Shown here piece after piece: positions 1 through 8,829 of a DNA stretch of 64,000 bases. A program made the position numbers and the translations under genes. The DNA comes from Holophaga sp. (lineage in GTDB: Bacteria; Acidobacteriota; Holophagae; Holophagales; Holophagaceae): positions 62,001 through 126,000 of the forward strand of contig JADKBC010000001.1 of NCBI GenBank assembly GCA_016715205.1, in the 5' to 3' direction. Positions within the stretch are counted from its first letter, which is position 1. Each line of letters starts with the position of its first letter. The notes beneath the pieces are model-generated. The model made no database searches and had not been told where the DNA came from. It saw only the letters and a list, made by a program, of their open reading frames with translations.

Positions 1-1
1 T

Positions 2-598
2 GTGGATCACCCCACGCAGATCCTCGCCGATTTCCTCACCATCGAAGAGCACTGCGCCAAGCCCCTCAACAAGGTGAAGCTGGTGTTCTGCGGCGATATC
101 CGCAACAACATGAGCTACGCCCTGATGTACGGCGCCGCCAAGACCGGTATGCATTTCGTGGCCCTGGGCCCCGATAGTCTGGCGCCCGATCCCAAGGTGC
201 TGGCCGCCGCCCGCGAAGCCGCCAAGGAAACCGGCGCCATCATCGAAGTCTGCAACAACATGGAAGAGGCCGTGAAGGGCGCCGATGTGCTCTACACCGA
301 CGTGTGGGCCAGCATGGGCGAAGAAGCCCAGATCCCCGAGCGCGTGAAGCAGCTCACCCCTTACAAGGTGACCATGGAAATGATCAAGGCCACCGGCAAC
401 CCCGATGTGCTCTTCCTCCACTGCCTGCCCGCCTTCCACGATTTCGAAACCAAGCTCGCCAAGGAACAGAAAGAGCTGGGCTTCGATATCCGCGAAGTGA
501 CCGACGAAGTCTTCCGAAGCCGCCACAGCGTGGTGTTCGACGAAGCCGAAAACCGAATGCACACCATCAAGGCCGTGATGGTCGCGACGATGGGGTAA
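2..598 (+). CDS. argF: Ornithine carbamoyltransferase, C-terminal two thirds (5' end outside window)
   Basis: This enzyme makes citrulline from ornithine and carbamoyl phosphate in cytoplasmic arginine synthesis. The visible 198 residues begin at the DHPTQ carbamoyl-phosphate-binding motif (residues 2-6 here), so roughly the first 130 residues of a normal 310-340-residue protein lie beyond the left edge. DVWASMGEE (about residues 101-109) is the family SMG loop. HCLPAF (about 140-145) is the ornithine-binding loop with the conserved Cys. The tail [19 protein letters not shown] is typical of OTCases and unlike aspartate carbamoyltransferase. The first codon in the window is a GTG inside the gene, not a start. 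The stop is TAA at 596-598. N-acetylornithine or succinylornithine carbamoyltransferases are the main alternatives, but the HCLP loop fits OTC. Confidence 0.93.
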   Translation: MDHPTQILADFLTIEEHCAKPLNKVKLVFCGDIRNNMSYALMYGAAKTGMHFVALGPDSLAPDPKVLAAAREAAKETGAIIEVCNNMEEAVKGADVLYTDVWASMGEEAQIPERVKQLTPYKVTMEMIKATGNPDVLFLHCLPAFHDFETKLAKEQKELGFDIREVTDEVFRSRHSVVFDEAENRMHTIKAVMVATMG

Positions 599-979
599 AG
601 GCCTTCAACCTTCTGCGTAAACAGTTCCCAAGATAGCTGCCCCCCCAGCATCCCCCTCCTGCCTTTGACCGCGGTGCGCGGCTTGGTCTTTCGGGCGGGC
701 GAGGGAGTAAGGGGGGGCGGGGGGTGAGAACAGGGGCCCAGCGTGGGGAAATATCAAAATCTCTCCCATTAGTCCTTCGCTTCGCCGGCAATGAACACAG
801 TTTCCATCGTAGCTATGACTGTCGACGGCAACCCCCTGACTTTGACGTCTCCTCAAGTGCCGTGAAATGCGTTGTGCCAGACATTTTATTGACCATCTTC
901 CGGGTGCCCGCGCATTTTCCACCTCCGCGGGTGTCAAGCATTCTCCAAGCTCCGCATCATCTTCAGCCTCACTGTCCTG
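599..979. other. Intergenic gap with C and G runs, no convincing gene
   Basis: This 381-base gap between argF and the MFS gene holds a run of seven Cs near 642-648 and, at about 700-737, a cluster of G runs (GGGCGGGC, G7, G6, G4) that could form a G-quadruplex on the plus strand. Open frames here have no family-like sequence. The last ~40 bases read in frame as an MFS first transmembrane helix, so the 3' part of the gap is probably coding. Confidence 0.5.
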
Positions 980-2158
980 GTGGCCGCTCTGGGCTACTTC
1001 GTGGACATGTTCGATCTGCTGCTCTTTCCCATCGTGCGGCAGCCAAGCCTCACGGCGCTGGGCGTGGCTCCGGGCGATGCGCAGATCTCGGCCACGTACC
1101 TGCTGCTCAACGCGCAGATGGTGGGCATGCTGTTGGGCGGCATCCTGTGGGGTGTGTTGGGCGACAAGAAAGGACGTTTGTCCACGCTCTTCGGCAGCAT
1201 CGCGCTCTACTCCGTGGCCAATATCGCCAATGCCTTCGTGCACGGGATTCCAGCCTATGCCGTGTGGCGCTTTCTCGCGGGGTTGGGCCTCGCCGGAGAG
1301 CTCGGTGCGGCGGTCACCCTGGTGAGCGAAATCCTGCCTCGGGATCTGCGGGCCTATGGCACGGCCATCGTGGCGGGGGTGGGGATTTTCGGGACCGTGG
1401 CCGCCAGTTTGGTGGGCAAGTATCTGCCCTGGCGCGCGGCCTACCTGGTGGGTGGTGGACTGGGCCTACTGCTTCTGGCCACGCGCTTCAGCCTCCGGGA
1501 AAGCGGGATGTTCCAAAATCTTGGCCACCAGGATGTGAAGCGCGGGGATTTCTTCAGCCTCTTCACCAACTGGGAGCGTTTCTGGCGCTATCTGCGCTGC
1601 ATCCTGATCGGCCTGCCCACGTGGTTTGTGGTGGCCATCCTCATTACCTCAGCGCCGGAATTCGCCCCCAAGATCGGTGTCACCGGTCCCGTGAACGCGG
1701 GCACGGCCGTGGCCTTCTGCTACAGCGGCATCACCGTGGGCAGTCTGGCCTCGGGCATCCTCAGCCAACTGTGGGGCTCCCGACGCAAGGTCGTGCTGCT
1801 CTTCATCCTGGGCACCCTGGCCGGCGTCACCGTCTACCTGAGCGTGCACGGCCTTTCGCCCTTGATGCTGTATCTATTGGCGGGCTTCCTGGGCCTGGCT
1901 ACCGGTTATTGGGCTGTGTTTGTTACTATCGCCGCCGAGCAGTTCGGTACCAACCTGCGTTCCACCGTGGCCACCACCGTACCCAATTTCGTGCGGGGCG
2001 CGGTGCCCCTCATCACGGGCAGCTTCGTGCTGCTCCGAGGCCACCTGGGTTACATCGGCGCCGCCTGGGCCGTGGGCCTGACCTGTTTCGGATTGGCCCT
2101 GGTCTCGCTCTGGGGCATGGCGGAGACTGCCGGACGGGATCTGGATTTCGTGGAATGA
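980..2158 (+). CDS. MFS transporter (probable N-terminal extension upstream)
   Basis: This is a 12-helix major facilitator permease of the inner membrane; the substrate is not evident. Residues from the GTG at 980 run AALGYFVDMFDLLLF, which is already inside helix 1. GDKKGR (about residues 60-65) is the loop 2-3 A-like motif. A GLGLAGELGAAV segment follows, typical of the metabolite:H+ symporter and sugar/acid transporter groups. The same frame upstream (about 938-979) reads AFSKLRIIFSLTVLV, which looks like the natural N-terminus. No ATG, GTG or TTG lies in that frame between the TGA at 890-892 and the GTG at 980, and no ribosome site precedes 980. The true start is therefore unresolved: a rare start such as ATT at 914, an upstream indel, or a truncated gene. 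Proline/betaine or organic-acid transport are possible roles but unsupported. Confidence 0.8.
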   Translation: MAALGYFVDMFDLLLFPIVRQPSLTALGVAPGDAQISATYLLLNAQMVGMLLGGILWGVLGDKKGRLSTLFGSIALYSVANIANAFVHGIPAYAVWRFLAGLGLAGELGAAVTLVSEILPRDLRAYGTAIVAGVGIFGTVAASLVGKYLPWRAAYLVGGGLGLLLLATRFSLRESGMFQNLGHQDVKRGDFFSLFTNWERFWRYLRCILIGLPTWFVVAILITSAPEFAPKIGVTGPVNAGTAVAFCYSGITVGSLASGILSQLWGSRRKVVLLFILGTLAGVTVYLSVHGLSPLMLYLLAGFLGLATGYWAVFVTIAAEQFGTNLRSTVATTVPNFVRGAVPLITGSFVLLRGHLGYIGAAWAVGLTCFGLALVSLWGMAETAGRDLDFVE

Positions 2159-2186
2159 CCAAGGCCGCGCAAATGCGCGGCCTTGG
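2159..2186 (+). terminator. Rho-independent terminator after the MFS gene
   Basis: A perfect 12-bp stem (CCAAGGCCGCGC, loop AAAT, then the complement) is followed by GGTTGTTC. It starts one base after the MFS stop codon and lies between convergent genes. The T-tract is short, so strength is uncertain. Confidence 0.75.
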
Positions 2187-2206
2187 GTTGTTCAACACGC
2201 AGGGTT

Positions 2207-4804
2207 CTAGTTTTCAGTAAGTTCAGGCCAGCAACTTTCAGGTCGCACGCCGCGCATGGCACCGGCGGCCGAACCTGCAGTTGCAGAGGGCGCGAACTTG
2301 GGGTCCAGCAGCTTGGCGATCTGGTCCCGGAGATCTTCCAGGTGGGCCTTGGTGGCGCGATCCCCGGACTTGGCAACGGCCAGGCCCATGAGGGTTTTCA
2401 GCTCGGCGCGCACGGCGCCACGGGTGTCATCGTTGCTGAGGGTCGGTAGGGTAGGTGCCCCGCCGCCGAACATCCCGGCCACAGGTGCCGAGGGATAAAG
2501 TCTTGCGCCCAGCAGATCCACATAAGCCCGCTGAAGATTGCGACGATAGGGATCGATGCGCGCCCCACTGCTCAACTCCGTGAAGATGCCTGCGCGCAGA
2601 TCACCCAGTAAGGCGCTGGTGGTGTAGGCCTTGTCGCCCAGCATGGCCTCCTGCTCCTGCAGGCGAGTCAACCGCGTTGGTGTCAAAAGGCCATTGAGAA
2701 CACCGCGCTGCAGGTTCACCAGGTGGGCCTGACCGCTGGTGGGCCCCAGTTTGCGCAAGACCTCCGCGGGCAGCGTCCACGTGGGGGTCTTGAACAGGTT
2801 CTCGTTGAGGAACTTCACGGCCTCCACCTGGCGATTCTTCGCCAAGGGCGTGAAGCGCACACCGGGCTGCAGGCCCACCTTGGGCTCGCTATCAAAGCCT
2901 CCCACCAGGTTGGCCACGTGGCCCAGTTCCCGGCCCCACTGACCCAGGGCTGCGGAATACAGGTGGTTCAATTTGTCGTAGTCTTCGCCGGCCTTCAGCG
3001 TGGCCTTGGGCAGCATATCCACCACCCGTTTGAGGTTCTTGGTGCCCAGGGTTGTGGCCTTCACGGGATCGATATCGCCCACCGCTTCGGATTCTTCACC
3101 GGGGTCGGCCCCCATGCTTCCCGACGTGCTGAATCGCAGCCAGGGCGTGGTTTCCTGAGGCTTGCACCAGGCATCTAGGATGGGTTTTTCGGCGTCGGGC
3201 GTCTTGGCCTCGGGAATGGGCGTGTAGCCCCACTTGATGGCGAAAATATCGTAGGGGCCCACCTTGGGAATCAGCAGTTTGGGATCGATGCCATCCTCGG
3301 GCTGGACGACGTAATTGAAGCGGCTGTAATCCATGAGCGTGGCCACATGGCCCATCTTTTCCAGCCAACCCTTGTCGCGCAGCTTTTCCACGGGGTAGGT
3401 GGCGCTGGATTTGAAGTTGTGTGGCAGACCGAGCGAATGCCCCACCTCGTGGGTGATCACGTAGGCCAACAACTCGCCCATGAGTTCGTCGGGCATGGGC
3501 AGCGTGGCCACACGCTTGTCCAAGGGGCCCACCTGGGTGAAGTACCAATCGGTCTGGAGCTGCAGAATGTTCTGGTAGATCTCGATATCCGCTTCCAGGA
3601 TTTCGCCGCTGCGGGGATCGGAAACGTGGGGGCCCATGGCATTGGCCGTGCGGGAAGGCACCCAGCGGATCACGCTGTACCGCGCATCGTCGGCGCTCCA
3701 GTCCGGATCCTGCTCCGGGGTGGGCGCTTCCTTGGCCTGGATGGCCTTGAGGAAGCCTGCCTCTTCGAAGGCAGGTTGCCAGGCTTCCACGGCCTTGATC
3801 ACAAAGGGCACCCATTGTTTGGGCGTGGCGGGATCCACATAGAAGACGATGGGCTTCACGGGCTCGCTCTTGGCGGCGGCGGGGTCCTTCTTTTCCAGGC
3901 GCCAACGGGCGATGAACTGACGGCGCGCCACCTCGTGATCGGCGCGGCCGTAGTCCAGATGGCTATGAGAGAAGAAGCCCACACGCTCGTCTTCCAGGCG
4001 GCCCATCATCGGTTTTTCGGGCAGCTGCACAAAGCTGTAATGCACCACTGCCGTGCGGGTGGGCGGTGGCGGAATCATCGCAGCGTACTGGGGCGGAATG
4101 CCCGGCGGCAGCGGCACGGGCGAGGGGTTGAAGGTCTGCACCGCTTCCACATTCAGGTTCAGGGGGAAGGCCTTCACCTTGTCCACAAAACTGCGGCTGC
4201 CATCCATGCCCGTGGCCTGCAGCGCGCGCTTGGCAGAGAATTCGTTCACGTCGGTGGTGAAGAGCCTGGTCACTTCGATGACCGGCCCGCCATCCTTAGC
4301 AAAGGCTTCCACCGGAAAACTCATCAGGATGCCAGGGGTGCTCATGGCCTCCACCGCCTTGACCACCGGATTGGAAGGATCCGCCACGTGGTTGAAGGAA
4401 ACCGCCCGCAGCAGCACTTTGTTTTCGCGCAGCTCCCAGCGGACCACTTCGTCACCTACGCTCTGACCGGGATAGCTCGCATCGGCGGGGCTCTTCTTCA
4501 CCTGCACCACCACCAGCAGGTCCTTGCCCAACTGGGTCTTGGGAATCTCGAAGTAGACCTTGCTCTTGCCGGTGTGAACCTTGAACAGCCCATCCTGGGA
4601 TTTCAATTCCGAGGTGATCACCTTGTCGTAGGGCTTGGGATCTCCTTCGGGAGGTTTGGGGGCATCAACCCTGGGGGCAGCATTGGGCGCCCCACCACCC
4701 GGCATCGGTGTAGGCGGGGTCTTGGGCCGCTCCTGGGCCACAAGGCTGGCGGCAACGAGCGCCAGGACAAGGGGTCGAAGCATCGACACAGCCGATACAG
4801 TCAT
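2207..4804 (-). CDS. Secreted zinc-dependent metalloprotease (DUF5117/DUF4953 type)
   Basis: An exported 865-residue metzincin-like protease. A signal peptide (MLRPLVLALVAASLVAQ, from residue 8) is followed by a Pro-rich linker to about residue 50. The N-terminal half resembles the DUF5118/DUF5117 regions. The extended zinc motif HEVGHSLGLPHN (about residues 451-462) contains HExxHxxGxxH, supplying three His ligands and the catalytic Glu. The C-terminal third matches the DUF4953 layout of the same family. The start is supported by AGGAG six bases before the ATG. cobU lies upstream on the same strand with a 98-base gap, so co-transcription is possible but functionally unexplained. Substrate unknown; proteins of this layout occur in Bacteroidota and Acidobacteriota and are presumed to digest extracellular or periplasmic protein. 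Confidence 0.87.
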   Translation of the reverse strand: MTVSAVSMLRPLVLALVAASLVAQERPKTPPTPMPGGGAPNAAPRVDAPKPPEGDPKPYDKVITSELKSQDGLFKVHTGKSKVYFEIPKTQLGKDLLVVVQVKKSPADASYPGQSVGDEVVRWELRENKVLLRAVSFNHVADPSNPVVKAVEAMSTPGILMSFPVEAFAKDGGPVIEVTRLFTTDVNEFSAKRALQATGMDGSRSFVDKVKAFPLNLNVEAVQTFNPSPVPLPPGIPPQYAAMIPPPPTRTAVVHYSFVQLPEKPMMGRLEDERVGFFSHSHLDYGRADHEVARRQFIARWRLEKKDPAAAKSEPVKPIVFYVDPATPKQWVPFVIKAVEAWQPAFEEAGFLKAIQAKEAPTPEQDPDWSADDARYSVIRWVPSRTANAMGPHVSDPRSGEILEADIEIYQNILQLQTDWYFTQVGPLDKRVATLPMPDELMGELLAYVITHEVGHSLGLPHNFKSSATYPVEKLRDKGWLEKMGHVATLMDYSRFNYVVQPEDGIDPKLLIPKVGPYDIFAIKWGYTPIPEAKTPDAEKPILDAWCKPQETTPWLRFSTSGSMGADPGEESEAVGDIDPVKATTLGTKNLKRVVDMLPKATLKAGEDYDKLNHLYSAALGQWGRELGHVANLVGGFDSEPKVGLQPGVRFTPLAKNRQVEAVKFLNENLFKTPTWTLPAEVLRKLGPTSGQAHLVNLQRGVLNGLLTPTRLTRLQEQEAMLGDKAYTTSALLGDLRAGIFTELSSGARIDPYRRNLQRAYVDLLGARLYPSAPVAGMFGGGAPTLPTLSNDDTRGAVRAELKTLMGLAVAKSGDRATKAHLEDLRDQIAKLLDPKFAPSATAGSAAGAMRGVRPESCWPELTEN

Positions 4805-4902
4805 GGGATCTCCTCAAAGAGTCCTGCCCGGGGGCCATCAGGGTACGTGCCGGGGAGGTGCCATCATAATGCGAGGCATCACTCAAAAAGGGAAGACCCT
4901 GT

Positions 4903-5421
4903 CTATTTCAATTTCACCGGACAGCCCGCCACCACCAGCCAGGCTTCGTCGGCCGCCTGGGCCGTGGCCTGGGCCAGCCATCCGGCCAGGTCCCGGAAGC
5001 GGCGCAGTTCGGGCTCCGCGGGCACCAGGGACCAACCCACTTCGTTGCCCACAATGACCGTGGGCCAGGGCGATTGTTTGAACTGGACCAACAGGCGCCT
5101 CCAGCCCTCCAGGATGCCTTCGTCCGAAGCCTCCATGCGCCCGCCCAGCCACACGGTCAAACAGTCCAACACTAGGCCCGAGGGCGGCGGATCCAGGGGC
5201 ACCAGCGCCGCCGCGATATCGCCCGGCGCTTCCAGGGTGCGCCATACCGCTGGCCGGTCCGCCCGATGGCGCCGCACCCGCTCCATCATCTCGGCATCCT
5301 CGGGATCCACCCGGTACGTGGCGGCGTACACCACCTGATCGCCCCAGCCCTGGGCGAGTTCGAGGGCGAAGCGGCTCTTGCCGCTGCGCACCGGTCCAGT
5401 CACGAAATACAGGCGTCCCAT
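4903..5421 (-). CDS. cobU: Bifunctional adenosylcobinamide kinase / adenosylcobinamide-phosphate guanylyltransferase
   Basis: This 172-residue cytoplasmic enzyme phosphorylates adenosylcobinamide and then transfers GMP, giving the AdoCbi-GDP that CobS joins to alpha-ribazole. The P-loop GPVRSGKS lies at residues 9-16. His52, within RRHRADRPAVW, fits the HRxxRPxxW motif whose His becomes guanylylated. NEVGWSLVP and RRFRDLAG are family signatures near the C-terminus. The start at 5421 (MGRLYFVTG) is chosen because it places the P-loop at its usual position; the open frame continues upstream to 6447 but is only the antisense of the DUF4097 gene. No strong ribosome site is visible. It belongs functionally with cobT, cobS and cobC at 11-13.6 kb, although it is separated from them and no riboswitch precedes it. 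Confidence 0.92.
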   Translation of the reverse strand: MGRLYFVTGPVRSGKSRFALELAQGWGDQVVYAATYRVDPEDAEMMERVRRHRADRPAVWRTLEAPGDIAAALVPLDPPPSGLVLDCLTVWLGGRMEASDEGILEGWRRLLVQFKQSPWPTVIVGNEVGWSLVPAEPELRRFRDLAGWLAQATAQAADEAWLVVAGCPVKLK

Positions 5422-5496
5422 TTGGACATCATGGCCTAAACGCCAAGGGAAATCCCCCGTAGCCGGATCACGTTCTCTGACAACCGGGAGGAACCC

Positions 5497-6297
5497 ATGT
5501 TCGCTGCCAAGGCCCTTGCCGCCTTCATCCTCATCGCGCCCTTGGGCGCCCAGACCCTGGTGATCCAACCCGCCAAGGCGGAAAAGACCACGGAGACCCG
5601 CACGGTGCCCCTGGCCAGTGGCTCCACGCTGAAAGTGGAAAACGTGAATGGCTTCATCCGGGTCGAAGCCTGGGACCGGGAAGAAGTCCAGTTCACGGGC
5701 GAATTCAAACCCAGCAGCAAGGACGAACAGGTGAAGGTCACCTTCACGCCCAGCGACAAGAAGCTCGTGATCAAGGGCGAATACCCCAAGCACACGGGCT
5801 GGGGCAGCTACCGGGGTCCCAGTTGCGAAATGACCCTGAAGGTGCCGCGCAAGGTGATGCCGAACCTGGAAAGTGTGAACGGCGAAGTGACCCTGACGGG
5901 CATCTCCGGCAACGCCAGCGTTGAAACCGTGAATGGTGCCATTAAGGTGAAGGATCTTAATGAAGCACTGAAAGCCCACACCGTGAATGGCTCCATCAGC
6001 CTGGATCAGGTGAAAGGCGGGCTGAAACTGGAAACCGTGAACGGCTCCATCAAGGGCACGGGTCTGGACGGCAGCAACAAGGGCATCGAAGCGGAGACAG
6101 TGAATGGCTCCATCCATCTGCAAATCAGCGGCATCAAGGGCCACCTGAAGGCCAGCACCGTCAATGGCGATGTGTCCTTCAAGGCCACGGGTGCCGATGA
6201 CGTGGTCATCAAAAAGCACAAGGTGAGCGCCACTTTCCCGGGCGGCGATCAGCAGATCAGCCTGGAAACCGTGAACGGCGGGATCGTGATCGAATAG
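5497..6297 (+). CDS. DUF4097-family secreted beta-solenoid protein
   Basis: An exported protein of 266 residues with a signal peptide (FAAKALAAFILIAPLGAQT). It is dominated by a repeated [E/H/S]-TVNG-[S/A/D]-[I/V] motif, with VNG at residues 50, 127, 145, 163, 181, 202, 222 and 259. The spacing of 18 residues from 127 to 181 implies regular beta-helix turns. This is the DUF4097 (putative adhesin) pattern; biochemical function is unknown. The start is set by GGGAGGA just before the ATG. It is transcribed divergently from cobU with a 75-base shared upstream region and convergent with the btuD-like gene, 10 bases away. The position inside the cobamide cluster may be incidental. Confidence 0.82.
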   Translation: MFAAKALAAFILIAPLGAQTLVIQPAKAEKTTETRTVPLASGSTLKVENVNGFIRVEAWDREEVQFTGEFKPSSKDEQVKVTFTPSDKKLVIKGEYPKHTGWGSYRGPSCEMTLKVPRKVMPNLESVNGEVTLTGISGNASVETVNGAIKVKDLNEALKAHTVNGSISLDQVKGGLKLETVNGSIKGTGLDGSNKGIEAETVNGSIHLQISGIKGHLKASTVNGDVSFKATGADDVVIKKHKVSATFPGGDQQISLETVNGGIVIE

Positions 6298-6307
6298 ATC
6301 GAAACGT

Positions 6308-7021
6308 CTATTCCTGGGGCAGTTCCGGCACCAGCGACGTGACGAAGCTGGCTTCCACCCGGAAGACCTCCCGAATGAGTTTGGCGGAAAGCACCTCGTG
6401 GGGCGGACCATCCCCCACGAGGTGCCCGCATTCCAGCACCAGCACACGGCTGAAGCGGTAGGCGGCGCGGATATCGTGGAGACTCACCAACAGCGTCGAA
6501 CCTTTCGCTGCCAGTTGTTGCCCGAGTCGGTAGACCTCCAGGGCGTGGCGCACATCCAGGCTGGATGCGGGTTCATCCCAAAGTTGAATGGGCGCACCCG
6601 TGGCCAGGGCCCGGGCTAAAAACACCCGACGCCGCTCACCCCCGGAAAGCTGCGTGATGGGCCGCTCCGCCAAGTGCGTGATATCCAAGGTTGCCATGGC
6701 CTCTTCCACGCAGGCACCGTCATCGCCCCAGGCATGGCGCCCCTGGGCCACCACTTCGCGCACGGGAAAGGCGAATTCCGCGTGGCTTTCCTGGCCCAGC
6801 CACGAGAGCATTCGGCCCCGCTGAAGAAAGGGGATTTTTGAATATTCCCGGTCATTCCATTCAATGCGCCCCTTGGCAGGCAGCAGGCCCGCCAGTGCCG
6901 CCAACAGCGTGGATTTCCCGGCCCCGTTCGGACCAAGAATCGCGATGTGCTCACCCGGTTCGGCGTGAAAGTCCAGCGCCCGCAGCCGCTCGCCTACCGA
7001 GAGTCCTGTCGCGTTCAGCAT
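6308..7021 (-). CDS. btuD: ABC transporter ATP-binding protein of the cobamide/iron-siderophore type (BtuD-like)
   Basis: The cytoplasmic ATPase (237 residues) powers import through the adjacent FecCD-type permease. The Walker A motif GPNGAGKST lies at residues 30-38, the ABC signature LSGGE at 125-129, Walker B IQLWDEP at 145-151, and the switch His in VSLHDIRAA near 186. The gene is last in a tight minus-strand operon: its ATG overlaps the permease stop by seven bases. Substrate assignment to cobamides rests on the cobalamin riboswitch at the head of the operon and the flanking cob genes. Sequence alone would also allow heme or ferric siderophore. Confidence 0.88.
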   Translation of the reverse strand: MLNATGLSVGERLRALDFHAEPGEHIAILGPNGAGKSTLLAALAGLLPAKGRIEWNDREYSKIPFLQRGRMLSWLGQESHAEFAFPVREVVAQGRHAWGDDGACVEEAMATLDITHLAERPITQLSGGERRRVFLARALATGAPIQLWDEPASSLDVRHALEVYRLGQQLAAKGSTLLVSLHDIRAAYRFSRVLVLECGHLVGDGPPHEVLSAKLIREVFRVEASFVTSLVPELPQE

Positions 7022-7998
7022 GGCCGCTTCCGCAGCAGCCAGAGCAGGAAGGGACCACCCACCAGGGAGGTCACCACGCCCAGCCGCATGCCCGCAGGCA
7101 GGAAGCGCGTGGGCAGATCACAGGCCAATACCAGGATCGCGCCACCCAGCATGGAAAGGGGCAGCAACCGGCGATGATCGGGACCGAACATCATGCGCAC
7201 CAGGTGCGGCACCACCAGCCCCACAAAACCCACCACGCCGCCCACGGCCGTGGCCAGGGCCGTGAGAATTGTCGAAAGAATCACCAACTGCCAGCGCAGA
7301 CGCCGCACATCCACGCCCAGACTCTGGGCGCCGGATTCCCCCAGTGCCAGCAGGTTCATGGAACGACCGAGGGGCAGCAGCAATCCGCAGGAAAGTGCCA
7401 CCAGGGGCAACGCCATCCAAACGTGTTCCCAGGTGCGGTTTTCGATGCCGCCCATGAGCCAGAAAATGATCTGCCCCGTGGCCTGCATATGGGCCGCCGA
7501 CACGGCCACCAGGAAACTGGTGGCTGCGCCAAAGAGCGCGTTCAGCGCCACCCCGCCCAGCAGGAGATGCTCGGGCGACGCACCTCGCCGGGCCATCAGC
7601 ATCACCGCACCGGTAGCGAGAAAGGCGCCCGCGATGGAGGCGAGCGGCACCATGAATAGACTCAGCGCGCCGCCGCCCAGGGCCAGCGCCGCCACGGCGC
7701 CCAGGGCGCCCCCGCTGCTGACACCCAGGAGCCCGGGGCTGGCAAGGGGATTGCGGAAGTAGGCCTGCATCACCACGCCGGAAGCGCCCAGGCCGGCCCC
7801 CACCGCCAGCCCCACCAGCGTGCGCGGCAGGCGGATATCCCACAGCACCGTGCGCGCCAGATCATCCCCGTGCCCCAGCAGTGCGCCGAACATTTGGCGG
7901 GGCGAGAGCAGTGCATCACCCAAGGCCAGCGAGGCCACCACGGCGAGAACCGTGAGCGCCCCAAAGACCAGAAGTGGCCACGTGCGATGCGCTTTCAC
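7015..7998 (-). CDS. btuC: FecCD-family ABC permease, cobamide import (BtuC-like)
   Basis: An inner-membrane permease of 327 residues with about ten helices, typical of BtuC/FecCD. Family signatures include RLPRTLVGLAVGAGLGASGVVMQ (about residues 64-86), followed by FRNPLASPGLLGVSSGG, and GFVGLVVPHLVRM near the C-terminus. The start is taken as the GTG at 7998, which overlaps the TGA of the upstream binding-protein gene (GTGA), because this gives translational coupling and a normal N-terminus. A longer frame to 8034 exists but adds only antisense-like residues. It is placed between btuF and btuD in the riboswitch-headed operon. Confidence 0.9.
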   Translation of the reverse strand: MKAHRTWPLLVFGALTVLAVVASLALGDALLSPRQMFGALLGHGDDLARTVLWDIRLPRTLVGLAVGAGLGASGVVMQAYFRNPLASPGLLGVSSGGALGAVAALALGGGALSLFMVPLASIAGAFLATGAVMLMARRGASPEHLLLGGVALNALFGAATSFLVAVSAAHMQATGQIIFWLMGGIENRTWEHVWMALPLVALSCGLLLPLGRSMNLLALGESGAQSLGVDVRRLRWQLVILSTILTALATAVGGVVGFVGLVVPHLVRMMFGPDHRRLLPLSMLGGAILVLACDLPTRFLPAGMRLGVVTSLVGGPFLLWLLRKRPC

Positions 7999-8828
7999 TG
8001 GAACCGCTCCGGGTGCAAAGCCCGGGCAACCCATTCGTAGGTTTCGATGCGCCGATGGCTGGTGGTGGCGAAGAGTGCGCCAGGTATGGACACCACACGA
8101 CCCTTGCGCAGGGCGGGCATGAACTTGTAGGGCGGCAGGCCACGTAATTGCGTAAGGAGCTCTTCACCCTTTTCTTGGGGTCCGATGAGCACTTCGGTCT
8201 TCCAGGTGAGTGCCTTTTCGGAGGGCATGGGCACGTGCCCCTTGATTCCCGCCTCCGCCGCCACATTCAGGGCGCCCGCGTGATCGCAAATATCTTGAAA
8301 GGACGTATCTGAACCCGAAGCAAAGGGGTAGATGCCGGCCGCCATCACACGCACCGGTTTCACGCCTTGCAGACGCTTGGCCAATTCCTGCACACGGCTT
8401 TGGCAATTGCGGATGAGCTCCTCTGCCTGTTTGGATCGCCCCAGGATTTCGCCCAGCTTGCGCAGGCTGACGTAGACATCTTCCAACCGTTCGTACTGCT
8501 CCAGAACGAAAACCTGCACCCCGGCGCGGCGCAGGAGCACCACACTTTCGGAAGGCGAATAGCTGGTGACGAGCACCAGATCCGGACGAAAACGTAAAAT
8601 GTCTTCGGCACTGGAATTGCGCAGGGTCGGAAAGCGGGCGGCTTCGCGGAAGGAAGGCGCGTACCGATCGTCCGTGGCCAGATGCGATAGCGCCGCGATC
8701 TGGGTCGGCTCCGCCAGGGCCAGCAGCAGATCATCGGTGCCCACGGCCTGGGAAACAACCCGCCGCGGCGCCGCCGCCGTGAGGATCACGGCAGCGGCAA
8801 ACGCGAGCAGGCAACGGAACAGGTTCAT
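7995..8828 (-). CDS. btuF: Periplasmic cobamide-binding protein of ABC transporter (BtuF-like)
   Basis: A class III solute-binding protein (277 residues) that delivers substrate from the outer-membrane receptor to BtuCD. The signal peptide is residues 1 to about 20 (NLFRCLLAFAAAVILTAAAP). The mature region shows the two-lobe pattern of this class: a first lobe with SAEDILRFRPDLVLVTSYSP, a long interlobe helix (YVSLRKLGEILGRSKQAEELI) and a second lobe ending in VSIPGALFATTSHRRIE. It lies one base after the receptor stop and overlaps the permease start by four bases, so the genes are translationally linked. Confidence 0.86.
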   Translation of the reverse strand: MNLFRCLLAFAAAVILTAAAPRRVVSQAVGTDDLLLALAEPTQIAALSHLATDDRYAPSFREAARFPTLRNSSAEDILRFRPDLVLVTSYSPSESVVLLRRAGVQVFVLEQYERLEDVYVSLRKLGEILGRSKQAEELIRNCQSRVQELAKRLQGVKPVRVMAAGIYPFASGSDTSFQDICDHAGALNVAAEAGIKGHVPMPSEKALTWKTEVLIGPQEKGEELLTQLRGLPPYKFMPALRKGRVVSIPGALFATTSHRRIETYEWVARALHPERFQ

Positions 8829-8829
8829 G

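Noticed and set aside
724..2220. 498-residue plus-strand frame over the MFS gene
   Set aside because: Out-of-frame shadow; the membrane-helix pattern and MFS motifs are in the frame ending at 2158.
3347..5338. 663-residue plus-strand open frame
   Set aside because: His/Gly-rich antisense of the metalloprotease and cobU genes with no family motifs; a product of GC-rich codon use.
4903..6447. Single 514-residue minus-strand frame ending in cobU
   Set aside because: Only the last 172 residues match CobU. The first 340 are the antisense of the DUF4097 gene, whose VNG repeats, signal peptide and ribosome site show that the plus strand is coding.
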